Positions 1 to 23,100 of a DNA stretch of 64,000 bases are shown here, in pieces. Location: contig NC_092568.1 in assembly GCF_037975245.1 (NCBI RefSeq), positions 11,989,501-12,053,500 of the forward strand. The letters are read 5' to 3'. Each line of letters begins with the position of its first letter. Position 1 is the stretch's first letter. The notes beneath the pieces are model-generated. The model was not told the DNA's origin and did not search any database. It saw nothing but the letters and a program-made list of their open reading frames with translations. Source of the DNA: Apostichopus japonicus. Taxonomy: Eukaryota > Echinodermata > Holothuroidea > Aspidochirotida > Stichopodidae. Made by a program: the position numbers and the translations under genes.

Positions 1-9878
<9,878 letters not shown>

Positions 9879-12800
9879 AGACAATATCATCTGTGCAATA
9901 GGTTTTTTGCCTTTTTTTCTCTTTTGTCATTGCGTAAAGATCTACACTATTTTTTTTAAATTGTTTAATTGGACATTCTCATGAGAAGGGATAGGAAAAG
10001 ATAGTGAGGGAGGGGTGGGAGTTAAGGAGGGGGAGGTAAGGGGACAGTATAAGTGTTCTTAGGTGGTCGAATGTGCCTCCATTAGATTACAATAACAAAG
10101 GTGAAGTTCTTAATACTGTTAATTGTTAAATTTAAATACTTTTTAGTTACAACAATATATTTAGATTTCTGGTGCAGTGGTTCATTCAGAATAAAGTAGT
10201 CTTGGAATCTACAGACAGGAAAGTAGGGAAAAATCAGAGAGGGTATAGGAGAGAGAAGAGGAGGAAGACATAAATGAAATGAGGGGGGGGGGGGGGGCAG
10301 GTGAGGAGCAGGGCAGCTTATATTCTTAAAATCTGAAAAGGCTAACAATACTTTTCTAAGCATTTTAAAGAAATTGATGGAAAATTCGACTTCCCAGCCT
10401 TCTTTAAATTTTGTGCAAGAATGGAAAGTAGTAAATTGCAAAATTGTGTTCCAAGTTTTTAAGTTCTTAAGTTTTGAATTGATGATGGTGTAGTTTAATA
10501 TAAATAAGCTATTTTTGATAATGGAGTTTGAACAGATTCATGTACTTGTCTTGTGTAATTAAGAGAAATTATTAAATGAAATATTGATGAGGACCTCTAT
10601 TTATTCCACTGGTGTGAAGGACAGCAAGTCAGTGAAGGCTTTGCAGAATTTCAAACAGAATCCACAAGTTGAGAATAAGTAATCCACGGCAATTATGCAT
10701 TTGACATAAATCAGATTATTACCAGATCCATGGTATTCAACTCGGTCTTGCATTCCTTTTTATTCAGAAAATATTCAGAAACAACAATTTTTATATTTGT
10801 GGGATAAAAGCCTCTCGACATAGATTTAGTCAAAAGTTTCAAACATATGACACCAGTTGCAACTAAGGACCCATAATCATTTAGAAAACAGTCATATAAG
10901 ATGAGGATACCTGTTCCTATTATACCTGTTCCCCAGGACACAACGTCCCTCATTGGAGGGTCACCAATATAATCAAGGTGAAAATTATGGTCGTCAAGCA
11001 AACACATTTGAATACCGAAGAAGTAGATTATGAATTGTTGTAGAAGATGCATCCTCGATTGAGCTAGGAAACTAATAATCCAGGTGTTTGCAACGTTTTG
11101 CTGTTAAGAACTCATATGCAAAGAAATATGCCAATAATGGTCACCTCTATGAAACATTACACATTTGTTTACTGCTTCTATGAAATTCTATTTTCCCAAC
11201 AAAAACATGTCCGATCATCGGTATATTTTTTGGCAATTAACTAGAGTACTAACACCTGCAGGTAAATACCTGTGGAAAGTCCTAACAGTTTGTAATGCCT
11301 AATTTTAGGGGATTATACACCTTTAAAAGAAAACCACATAAATTTGGGATGTGCAAAATGTTCTTTGTATGTCATAATGTTCTTTGTAAATTTCATCAGT
11401 ATTATTGCCCCAAAATATGGTAGTATACATCACAAAAAGTTCATTCGAACCCTAACCTCAAAGAACATTTTACTGCCAACTCTCAACACATTTTTCCTCA
11501 TTGAGAGAGAATTTGTCAAATTTTATCAATCTCCAAGACTGAATAATGCAGAATATTCTCATAACCTCCAAAGAACACTTTGAAAACATTTTAGCAATTT
11601 TTAAAAATTTGGGGTCAGTACCAAAGCCGTTGCCTTTATCCTTGATTTTTGTTTTATTGAAAAGTTGCCTTGAGAGCAAACCACCTTGACATTTTCAATT
11701 CTTTTTAATATATAAATATGTATATGTATGAATAATATATTCATATACTGTAAAATATATTTAGTAGTATAATTTTTTAACTTATAGCTATACATTTGTA
11801 GAATTCAGTTTTCATATAGTGACTTGTCATGGTTAATATCAAATCTTTACCCCATTTGTAACTGTCGTTGACTGTTACTATGTATACAGTATGATTTATA
11901 CATGTGCACCACTTCAGTATTGTATTGTTCCACAGTACATCAGTTTATGGTTGTATGCAGTATTGAACATGACAGAATATAACAGAGTGAAAATAAAATG
12001 ATTGCTACTGAGTACAATACATATACTTGTGTTTCATTCATTAAAATGTTGTCTTATGTCATTCCTGTGTTGTCTATCATGTTCTTAAGTTTTTGGCACT
12101 AAAAGTAAATTCTAAAAATTGCCCTTATATGTCCTAAAATTGGAAGAAATTGTTGTTTAATGTGATAGTTTCTTTTCAAATCTACTTTACATTTTTCCCT
12201 TATTTTGCTTGTCTCCCTTTGAAAATGATTTTCGTACATGAGCATGTAATGATAATTTGACACAAGCACTAGTATCAAAACTTGATATACAAGAACTTCT
12301 ATCTGGGCCATTAAAGCTTTACTCTTAAATATCAAGAGTTTATACTCACCAATGACGTTAATTATAATGATTAAAGGAGTCAGGTGAAAAGTTTTCATTT
12401 CACATATATATTTAATATCTAGATATAACATTTCAATGAATACCATCTCCCATACTGATAGCGCAGTAACTCCAGTCGCTGAATCTTATTGAGCTACAAA
12501 CAGTTACTAGTAATGATGGAATTGCCTCGACCCTAAGCATGCATTTATTAATTTACTTAAGCTTATCTAATATTAAATCACAAGATGTATTATCCATATT
12601 TTATCTATACCTTACTATTACTCAGGTCATTTTAAGCATTGCAATGCCACCAAAAATGCTAGAAATTAATAATGATCAGTTAAGCTCAAACATTTCAAAA
12701 CAAAATTTTACTATAAGAGCATTTGCCTTCACTGATTGCCTGTGGAGTAACCTGGAGGGTCAAAACATGAATTGTGGTTGGAACCCCCTCCCCCTCACCT

Positions 12801-13257
12801 ACCCCCCCCCAAAAGTTTAAGTAAGTTAGCATATCTTTAAAACTGCAAACATCCTTCTATAATACCGAGAGTCAAATGAATGGACTTTGATTGCACAAAT
12901 GATGCAACTGCAACAAATGGCCTCCTCACACTGCACCACCGCATGAACACTGCTAACATTATAGTGAAGCTATTTCAGAATTCAAATTTTCTATGATAAT
13001 GTCCTCAACATATATCCCCTAATTAGCTTCAAATTTGCATTGGGTTGCACTTTTGTGTCCCTCCACGCCAATCAGCATTTAACAAGTCATTTAATACCAA
13101 TTAAATCCAATTGATTGCTCCCAGTTTATAGTAAAATACCATTTAAAACAATGCAGAAAATTTAGTGTCCCATGAATTCAATGAACTATTTTCTGTCATT
13201 TATAAACCTTATGCCAACTTTCATCATATTTAGGTAGTCACTGGACTGTCTTTGAAC
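9879..13257. other. PCNX4 3' UTR and intergenic DNA
   Basis: This follows the PCNX4 stop codon. It is AT-rich with an AATAAA near 10190 and another near 11992, either of which could serve PCNX4, and a 16-base G run near 10283. I see no supported gene. The longest frames (minus strand, about 110 codons, near 10.1-11.05 and 12.1-12.4 kb) resemble nothing I know. Confidence 0.6.
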
Positions 13258-14047
13258 AGCCATGTATGATGGTATACCACATGTATGGTACAGACAGCCA
13301 TGTATGGTATGTATATATAGACATGGTCCATGGTGCAACCATGGTACAGCCAGCCATGTATGGTATATAGCCATGGTACTTGATGCAACCATGGTACAGA
13401 CAGACATGCATGGTAGGCCTATATATAGCCATGGTACATGGTGCAACCATGGTACAAGCAGCCATGTATGGTATATATATATGTATATATATATATATAT
13501 ATAGCCATGGTTCATGGTGCAACCATGGTACTAACAGCCATGTATGTTATATTTATATAGCCATGGTACAGGAGCAACCATGGTTCAGACAGCCACGTAT
13601 GGTATATATAGCCATGTTACATGTTGCAACCATGGTACAGACAGTCACATATGGTATATATATATATATATATATATATAACCATGGTACATGATGCTAC
13701 CATGGAACAGACAGACATGTATGGTATATGGTGCAACCCTGGTACAAACAGCAATGTATGGTATATATAAAGCCCTGGTCCATGGTGCAACCATGTAACA
13801 GACAGCCATGTATGGTATATATATAGCCATGGTACATGGTGCAACCATGGTACTGACAGACATGTATGATATAAATAGCCATGGTACAACCATAGTACAG
13901 ACTGCCATATATGTTATATATATATATATATATATAACCATGGTACATGATGCAACCATGTACAGTACAGATTGTCACATATGGTATATATATATAGCCA
14001 TTGTAAATGATGCAACCATGGTACAAACAGCCATGTACTGTATGGTA
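13258..14047. repeat. CATGGTAC-rich minisatellite, about 60-80-bp unit, roughly a dozen copies
   Basis: The unit is built from AGCCATGGTACATGGTGCAA, CCATGGTACAGACAG and CCATGTATGGTATATATA, with TA runs of varying length between copies. Many units are near-palindromic (CCATGGTACATGGTGCAACCATGG), so single strands could fold. Overlapping reading frames on both strands are products of the repeat and carry no domain. Confidence 0.92.
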
Positions 14048-16273
14048 TATAAGTTCAAAACAAAATGCAGCTTGTACGGCAAACTTAATGATATGATCAG
14101 TAGTGAGGTATATATAGAAGATGACATGTATATACAACGCTACACTTTCCAAAGCATCAAAGGCTGTCCAAATCCATGATACAAAATTTGAATGAAGAAT
14201 TCCATTATCAAACCTTATTAAAAATATATCAAAATATAGAAAGGTCATTAACAGAGAGAATATCTTCCATCAAACAACACACCAGTAATATCTCTGGTAA
14301 GTTTTTAATTTTTGAAAAAATTAAGAATTCATCGCTCCTTATCTGTTCTTTCTTCTATGTAAAGATATTTTATAAACCATGATAGATATACTGTGAGGAG
14401 ACTGATCGTCGCCAGTCCACAGTGTAGACCACTTAACAGAACTTATAATTTAGGATTCATATCATAGACCGTGTAGGTATTACTATATAATGTACATTTT
14501 GAAAATTAAACCGAAAAATGAAAAATTTGAGCAAGTGGACCAATGAATCATAATTTAAATAAATGAGTTCTTTTCTATTTATTGATCATAATTACTCTTC
14601 TTACTTTTAATATCTTGTTATAATGAATACAGTCAGCAATCTCAAGGCTGGTATTTGGACTTGATGAAGGGAGATATGGCTGGACAATCTTTCTGATGAC
14701 AGGCTTTGGTGATCACGACTTTTATTCCGTACTCTGACCAGAAGAAGAAAAAAAAATAGACTGGATATGAAAATTGCCCTGGATTGGTAAATATATTAGT
14801 CAAGGCGAATCTTTTTACAACTTAAATAACTGTTATGGTTGTCCAAACAGCAAATCCTTCCCCCCCCCCAAAAAAAAATAAACAACAAAGAATGACCAAT
14901 ATGTACGGTGTAGGGGAGAGAGGTGTAGACTTGGTGAGCATAACACCAGCTTTGGGACTGTAAAACTCCCCTTTGAATGGACCACAGGCCTCCACTTTTC
15001 TTTGTTTTATTTCTGCAAAGTGATGGCAGGTGATACATATTGATATTTTACATATATTTTTGGGTATTTACTTTATAGTAAAAATGTTAAAACTGTTAGT
15101 CGTGTGCTGAAAAGGATAAAAAGGAAACTGCTTTTTGGCCCTGTTAGCGCCATGAAAGTAAGTTGTTGCTAGCAACCATGGCGAAGCTAGCTGCTTTAAT
15201 TAAGTGATTGCATATGACCAGTAGAACATTGCAACAACTGTCTGGCTTGATAATCTGTTCTGGTTGATAAAATTTGCTCTAAGTATTGAGTACCGTTATT
15301 AACATGCTTGCATATGACAAGAAATGATGGTGTAACAAAAGTCTAGCTTAATAACTAGTTGGGATCAATTCCTCTTCTTTCGATATAAACGAGTCGGGTG
15401 CAAAAATATCAGTGGTTTATATGTCAAATGTTGCAAAATACCCATACAGTAATCTGATATAAGAGAAGTTTAAAGATTATAACAAGATTGTAAGCTATTA
15501 CGAAAAACAGATTGTGAATATATGCCAGAAAATATATTTCTATGTTTACTTTTAGGTTTAATTTTCTATTCCGATCAAACGTAACAGCAGGAGGACTTTA
15601 ATATCTACTTTCCTGGTCAATACTTTCCAGGAAATAATTCGTTCATGGTTATTCTTCTGAGATGAATAACACAAGATAATTGCCCTAGAGCATCTTGCTA
15701 TGTTAAACAGTGTTCTTTGTGCAACAGAAAATTATCAGCATTTTCCAAAGTGTTATTGCAAAATTTTGCTCTCTACAATTATTTTTTTATGTATTAATAA
15801 ACTTGTTATTTTACTTCCCCAATCAAGTTTACTCCCGGGTTTTGCTTCCTTATCAGTCTAGAGTTTTATTCTTCATATTCCTTTAAAGGTACTCTGCCAC
15901 CCCACCCCCTCCCATCCCCCTATCCCAACCCCCCTCCCCACTGCACCTCCCATCTAACTGTGCTCATACATATAATTACCTGACTCATTTTGAATGCTTT
16001 AGCTTTCTTCATTCCCAATCTTGCCGACAAACTGAAGAAGAGTGAATTAGGAAATAAATAAATATAAATATCATTACAAATCAAAGTTTAAGTGCATCAT
16101 GGTTAAGAGCCTGTACTGTTCCAGTACCACAAATTGATACCTTAATTAACCACTACATTTCTGTTACCTCTACAGATATCAATCAACTAAATTCTCAAAA
16201 ATGATGCATGTCACAGCATTTCTCATTCATACTGTTATACATACTGGGGTGTAAAACATACAGCATAAACGTT
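14048..16273. other. Intergenic DNA, nothing recognised
   Basis: AT-rich single-copy-looking sequence between the minisatellite and the MITE. There are short poly-C and poly-A runs near 14860 and a C-rich tract near 15895-15945. I found no gene, RNA or mobile element that I can support. Confidence 0.55.
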
Positions 16274-16647
16274 AACCTGGGCATAGGCGTAGGAGCCTAA
16301 TTTGATTTGGGGGGGGGGGGGGCTGTAGACTTGCCCGAAAATACAACGTCAACATGCTAATGTGCAAATAGGCATGGATCGGTTATTAAATCTCATGCGA
16401 ATAACATACAATCATTTGCCGTGTTATTACCCTTCCATATTGGTTAGAATTATTGGGGAAGTCGTTACAATCATTATGATGATAATAATATCAGTTTCAC
16501 CATTGAAAAACATTGCAAATTATTTTTGTTTCAGTAGGTGCCCAAAAACTTCTCATCATATTGCCCAAATTTTCACAAAAATTTTTGGTTTGGGGGACTG
16601 CAGCCCCCCCCCCCCAGCCCCCCGCCTCCTACGCCTATGAACCTGGG
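16274..16647. mobile_element. hAT-type MITE with 8-bp target-site duplication
   Basis: The element spans 16282-16639 (358 bp). Its left end CATAGGCGTAGGAGCC and the reverse complement of its right end, CATAGGCGTAGGAGGC, differ at one of 16 bases. It is flanked by identical AACCTGGG at 16274-16281 and 16640-16647. An 8-bp duplication with CA...TG ends fits the hAT superfamily. It has no transposase frame and carries long poly-G (16309-16322) and poly-C runs just inside the ends. It must have been moved by a transposase encoded elsewhere. Confidence 0.85.
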
Positions 16648-16716
16648 TAAAGATAGAAAATAATAAATAAAAATAAAACAATGGGGAGAACTCAAAGAAT
16701 TAAAGTAAGCAAGTAT

Positions 16717-16732
16717 TTTATTGCACTTTATT
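16717..16732 (-). promoter_or_regulatory. Candidate polyadenylation signals of DHRS7
   Basis: Two AATAAA hexamers read on the minus strand at 16722-16717 and 16732-16727, about 400 bp past the last DHRS7 coding exon. Another AATAAA lies at 17098-17093, right after the alternative stop. Which one is used cannot be told from sequence. Confidence 0.4.
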
Positions 16733-17132
16733 TAGTGCGCAATCTTGAGCAAAGTGAACAACTGATATAGAAAGTACCTTAATGTATAGGAACAAAGAAA
16801 CAATGTGCAAGTATTACTCGAGATGAATCATTTCTGGAAACTGTAGGACAGAACCACAGACTGGGCAGAACCTTTATTAAACAAAGGCTTATTGTCGTTC
16901 TGTTCAATACATTACACAGACTAATTTAACTGGGCTATGTAAACAATGGAGTTATGAATATTCCAATATATATCGCCTCTCAGCATGTAAATCTAGTACA
17001 CCAACCTTGTAGCCATAAAGTAGCTTTACATTGTTTGTTATTTGATGGCAGCGAATGAAAAGCACTCTAGTGCAGTCTTAGCAGCTAGACCATTTATTTT
17101 AGCTTCGCAATGACCTGGTACAGAATACTCAC

Positions 17133-20100
17133 AAACGGAAACACGTCGGCATGTACTGGCTCATGTAGACGACAATCAATAACGGCGGCCGAGAAATCCA
17201 GACTTCTTTCAGTTTGTTTGCTGCAGCTATTAAGATCAACTCGGCACATCTCTCACCGGTCTGCAGCAGGTTCCAGCCTCTCTCGGCCTGACCGTCGTAG
17301 TTCTTGACGGGATCCTAAAATGGAAAGACGGAATTAAAGCGTAGCTAACACAGCCAAAATGTTCCAGCACTGATGTTGTCTGTCTGTAAACCATCACACA
17401 AATACACAGTCGAAAACGTTATCTTTATTTATCATAATGCAACACGTTTTGATAGTTTCTCCAGTTGACAGCTACATGTCTTTATTCAATCTTTGTTTTT
17501 ATCTTATCATAAACTGCATGGCTCATATCTGTGCAGCTTGCATGGTCACTTAAACTGGTGTGGCAACAGTCCTTTGAACTCTCATGTCATTCACCTCGAT
17601 TCTTATATGTACAAATATTAAATCTATCAAATATGTTGTAAAAGTGCTGAAAAGGTTACGATTAAGACTGAAAAAATAATATCTATTATGGGCAAAGTTT
17701 TTCTTGTGAACAAACTTGACACCATCATAAATTAACAGATTCCCAAACAAAGGATTTTGATATCAAGTCTTGAGTTTGGAGTAAACTTTAGGTTACATAT
17801 GTATCATTTAAAGACTCTTGAAATACTTGGTCAAGTTTTATCTATACAAGAGCAGTCTGTCTTTATCTGTTTAGGCATTATAAGTTTTTTTGTCATCAGG
17901 AAATTTTAGTCATGTACTACATACAGGACTTTCAACACTACAAACATTCATGTTGATGTGTGGACATATTTGCTGGCACTTGGCAACCTGGAATCACCAA
18001 ACCTGCACATCTCTCCTACAGCACACATATTAGTTATCTTTTGTACGGGGGCAACCAAATTTGCTGTTGGGATAACCAAACATAAGACCTGGTTGTTCGC
18101 CAGACAACCAGAAAAGAATCCTTATTAGATTTCCCTGGTTTCTTTACTTACAATTGCCAGGGATGTTGATAGTGAATAAATCTCCAAGTGGATATAATGA
18201 TTAAGTAACCTATGTATAAAGTTAAGCAATTAGGAAACCGAATGATATGTGATCAACATCAACCCTTTTTAAAGGGGAATTTCAAGTAATTTAGTCATAT
18301 GTGACAGTGACTGCTAGAACCAAGACGATATGTACAACTTGCATGCTTGCATGCTACTCAGCTTACACTCTCACAGAAAACTCACCAAGTGTTATATTCA
18401 TACAATATATTCAGTTTGCCTGTTCAAGGCAAACTATAAGGAAAAGTAGCATGCAGAATTTACTAACGATATCAGGCCAAAAACCGAGAAATTGCGCACA
18501 AAGTTGTGTGACGTACCAATTTATGATATGCACATGTCATAGGTGATAACCAAGCCTGTACACCAAATAAGTGCGGGTTGCATGCTAACTGTGTGTCGGT
18601 GCGTACATATGCATGTTATTTTATGCAACACTCCTTTGTTCGTGGTGTAATTATACAAGATTAGTTTGTGAGACCATATATACATGATTTTAGATACATT
18701 CAAAACTATTCACAATCTGCAACTGCATGTGAGCAAGGATTTAACATAAGGGTGAATGGCACACAGTGTTAAAGGAGTGAAGAGAACCAATGACAACTTA
18801 CACACAAACACATATTAACCAACTTGAACCCACCAGACCTTGACAGAATATTTCAAATATCACTCAGGCGGATAAAAACACTAAGCTGTTTTCATTGTTT
18901 GTCAAGTTTGCCAGCTCTAAGTACGTAGTTAAGTTTAAGTACGTAGTTATTAATTTTTAACAAAAGAGCAGTACAAGACAAATTTTAATATGAGGTTTCA
19001 CTTTACTAGGTCATGACTAGTATAGATCTCCAGTGCAATATCCTCTGTGAAGGTGTTGCCTTTGTAAATTGTGCATAGTAATACCAATGCACCGGTGAAA
19101 AATAGTCATAACGCCAAACTCCACAGAACGAGAAATGGCAAGTCACTACTCACTATTTGCAGTATCTTTTTCTGTCAAGAAAGAGTTATGGGTAGAATCA
19201 TTTTACAATAGCTATGTATGCTGGCCTGTGTATGCAAGACATGAAATAAAATGGGGTGTAAGGTGGGGGAGGGGGTAAGGGGAGGGGTGATAGGCAGTCA
19301 GTATAAATCTTTTGAAAGTATAATAATGCAAGGTTTGAACCACATTCACATGTAACTGTGGAATAATTTCACAGCATCTTATAACTGAATCGTAGAAACA
19401 TTTCATTTGAGTTGATCTGCTAATCAACACACAGATTGTCAATCCCTCAATCAACCTATGCTTGTCTGGGGATTTAACTGAGCTAATAAATACTGTGCCC
19501 AAAAAACAAATACACTAATTTGCAAGCAGAACTTTCCCTCAAGCAGATCACACGATATAAAAAAAACTTAAGAATTTTTAAGCCATAAGTAAGAGAAATT
19601 ACGAATGTGTGTCTGTAACTTACCTTTTTATCTAATGTCTCTTGAATAGCATTTTCTGCAATATTGGAAACCACAGGACCTGGGCAGATGTTAGTCACAG
19701 CGATGTTTGAGTTATATACCTCTGCACGCACCGTATCAAAGTAACCCTGGGAAAGGAGGAAGTCGGCATTTGTCACACACACACACACACACACGCACAC
19801 ACGCATATAAATGTTTGAGCCTTTGTTTCTAGATGATATCTTAATTTGGCATCATGAGTGAACAGACGTCTAGCCGAAAGACATCAACTGAGAGTTTACA
19901 AGAGCCTGGGATATATTCACAAATATGAAGGAAAAAAACATATTCAGAGTCATAAACAGCACCTGTTACAACTACACCTCATGCATCTGTTTGTATATAA
20001 GAGCAACAGCAATGGGAGCTAGGGTAGGGAGGGCTAGGGAAGGGGGGAGGGAAGGGGGAGGGGAATAAGGGTGGTAGGGAGAATTAAGAAAGCTGGAGAA

Positions 20101-23100
20101 CTTATATATCAATACATGAGAAATATATACTGTATAGAGGCTTTGATAAGCAGCACCTGTTACAACTACACCTCATGCATCTGTTTGTATATAAGAGCAA
20201 CAGCAATGGGAACTAGGGAAGGGGCAGGCAGGGAAGGGGAGGGGAATAAGGGTGGTAGGGAGAATTAAGAAAGCTGGAGACAAACTTCTATATCTATACA
20301 TGAGAAATATATATAGAGTCATGAGCAGCACCTGTTACAACTATACCTCATGCATCTGTTTGTATATAAGAGCAACAGCAATGGGAACTAGTGAAGGGGG
20401 AGGTAGGGAAGGGGCAGGCAGGGAAGGGGGAGGGGAATAAGGGTGGTAGGGGAGAATTAAGAAAGCTGGAGACAAACTTCTATATCGATACATGAGAAAT
20501 ATATATATTCAATGGAATTTGGTCGCTGCTTACGATCATTCCAAATTTGGATGCGGAGTACGTTGCTGAGCAGGGGCTGCTTAATTTTCCAGCTACGCTG
20601 CTGACGTTGATTATGTGACCACTGTTCTGCTCGACCATATACGGGAGAATACATTTTGTTACTGATATAGCACCAAGAAGGTTAGTCCTGAGGACAAATT
20701 GGTCAGCTTCAATGGTTGTAGTGTGAATCCCTGCCCTCTGTGATACACCAGAATTGTTAATAAGAACGTCGATCTGTCAGGAGAATGACAAGATAGTAGA
20801 AACAATGGTTTGATTCTAAAGTGGAGATAAACTGCAGAATATATACATTTCTATAGATTTAAACATACACATGGTACAGTCTAAACTTAATCTTAATCAT
20901 TAACATATGAAAGTTTTATGTCCAACATACTTGAATTGTTGGTTACCTCTGTATCCACCATCTAGTCACAGATTGTATTCAGTTAACAGCAATAAAAAAT
21001 TAAAACAGCTATAAAGTGTGATTACATGATAATAATAGAAAGGAAATGCTCTCTGAATGAAAAACATTTTCTTATCAAGGCCCCCGGCCCCCCCCCCCCC
21101 CTCCCCCAAAAAATGGCAGGAACCTTACACCAACATATTCATGAGAAGTTCGCAGAATCACACCTGTGAAAGGTTTTAATATATTTAATGGATTGAGAAC
21201 AATGGCTCTGAATTACCTTCCCAAAATGTTGGAAAGCTTTCTCTGCACACTCTCGGTGAGTATCAAACTTGTTGGCATCCAACACTACTACCAGCACGTC
21301 ATCACTTTGTACGTTGCTCTCCTTTAAACATCTTTCCTTTACTCGCTCTAATTCCTTTTCTCTTCTGGACGATAGAATCAGCTTGGCTCCCTAAAAGAGA
21401 GCAAAAAAAACAAACAAAAAACAGAACAGGTCTTTAACGAAGATTATCATAAACCACTTACTAAAGACTTCACCAAACTCTTCCTGAAGAAAGGCATTGA
21501 TTTAAGAAAGGACTGCTATGCCTACCTTCAATTCTTATTATTATTATTTAAGTGACATGAGCTTAGATGAAATGTCAGGCAATACATAATATAAGGGCAG
21601 CATTAATATTTCAAAAGTATACTAAAACTCTCTTCAATTATTAAGTACTACTTGATAAAAATATGTAAAACAATATTGCTATCTTATGGCAAGCGAAGTG
21701 CTTATAACCAAGAGAGGGTTTGTTAACCTTATCTCTAGCAAACAAATAATGAATTAAACTTAAAACATGGTATTTATCCTAATTTTGCATATGATGAAAG
21801 ATAAACATATTGTACATCATTAACAAAAATTTAAGGCTTGTTATTTAACAGCTGTTTGGATTTGCTTGAACCAATGAAGTCCTACACAAATTTATAACAA
21901 GTTTCTAAATTTACTTTCATAGAAAACAAACATCTGATTTTGTGGGAACTTTAGTGCCTAAGCGTTGCACATACAACTTCACTACCAAAGTTGTATAGTC
22001 GTTAAAGACATATAATGCTATATGAAACTATCGAAAGCAGATAACAGTGCCAAAGGAGAGGAAATCTCTTCAATATATAGGACCCTCATTTAGACTAAGG
22101 TTACTGTATATTACAAACGTTCCAGCTTCCCACACATCATGAGTATTAATGACAAATGACATCATGAATATTAATGACAAATGACATCATGAATATTCGT
22201 GAAAAACGGTATCATCTTGTTTATAATAAACATTCAATCATGGATGACTAACTTCAATTGTCACATTTCTCGGTATATCTAACGCACCACTGGCAAAATG
22301 GTCATAAATATATTCAGAACACAGAGACTTTTTACCACAGACCCCATTAGCCCTCCTCGCCCCCCATCTCCACAAATTCTGGATACACAAATAAGTGACC
22401 TGCTTGAGAGGGGGGAAACAAAAGAAGTAAAGATGACTCAATCTTCACTATGCAGACATTGTAAATGTCAATGACATGTACTTACTGTTTGTGCCAAGGC
22501 TACAGCCAAACATTCACCAATACCACTGGATGCTCCTGTAATCCATACAACCTTGTCCTTAAAAACATCTGTATGTATAATGATAAAAGATGCAAGTCTG
22601 GTCAAAATTCAAACAATTTTTGTCTTAGCTAAGTAAAGGTAATAGCAGTTTGTGTTTTATCACCGTCTCCAAATATTTGTAACAAATTGTATAGTCTATC
22701 TCTTCTATGCTAGATTTACATGAACAAAATTCAGACAAGATGTTTCCAATATAATTACACAAATCACACATACACACAAAGCACAAAAGCCAGTTGGTTT
22801 TGTGATTCCTGGCAATATAATTTGTTCAAAATGCCACATAACTATCTGACTAATGTAGATCTGAAAGTGAGTTAAACTTTGTCCAAGATCTACTATTGAG
22901 AAACAGATCAGGTCAGGGAAATCCAGCAGTCTTATTTGTAGCACTCACTTGCAATGTATGCATCAACTATTTAATTCAATGATAAGGATTTTGCAATGCA
23001 GAACTTTTCTTCCAAAATGTTCACTGTCCAGAAAGAACAGTCTTCCTGTGTGGAATACAGACACACATGTTCTACGTATGGGCACATGGACATTTTGCTT

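Noticed and set aside
10711-11052. Minus-strand 113-codon frame after PCNX4
   Set aside because: It looks somewhat protein-like but matches no family I know, lacks clear splice context and lies in AT-rich DNA. Not enough to call a gene.
13186-14248. Several 80-180-codon frames on both strands over the CATGGTAC array
   Set aside because: They consist of repeated HGTMVQ- or YIYIYI-like strings from the minisatellite, with no domain and no splice context.
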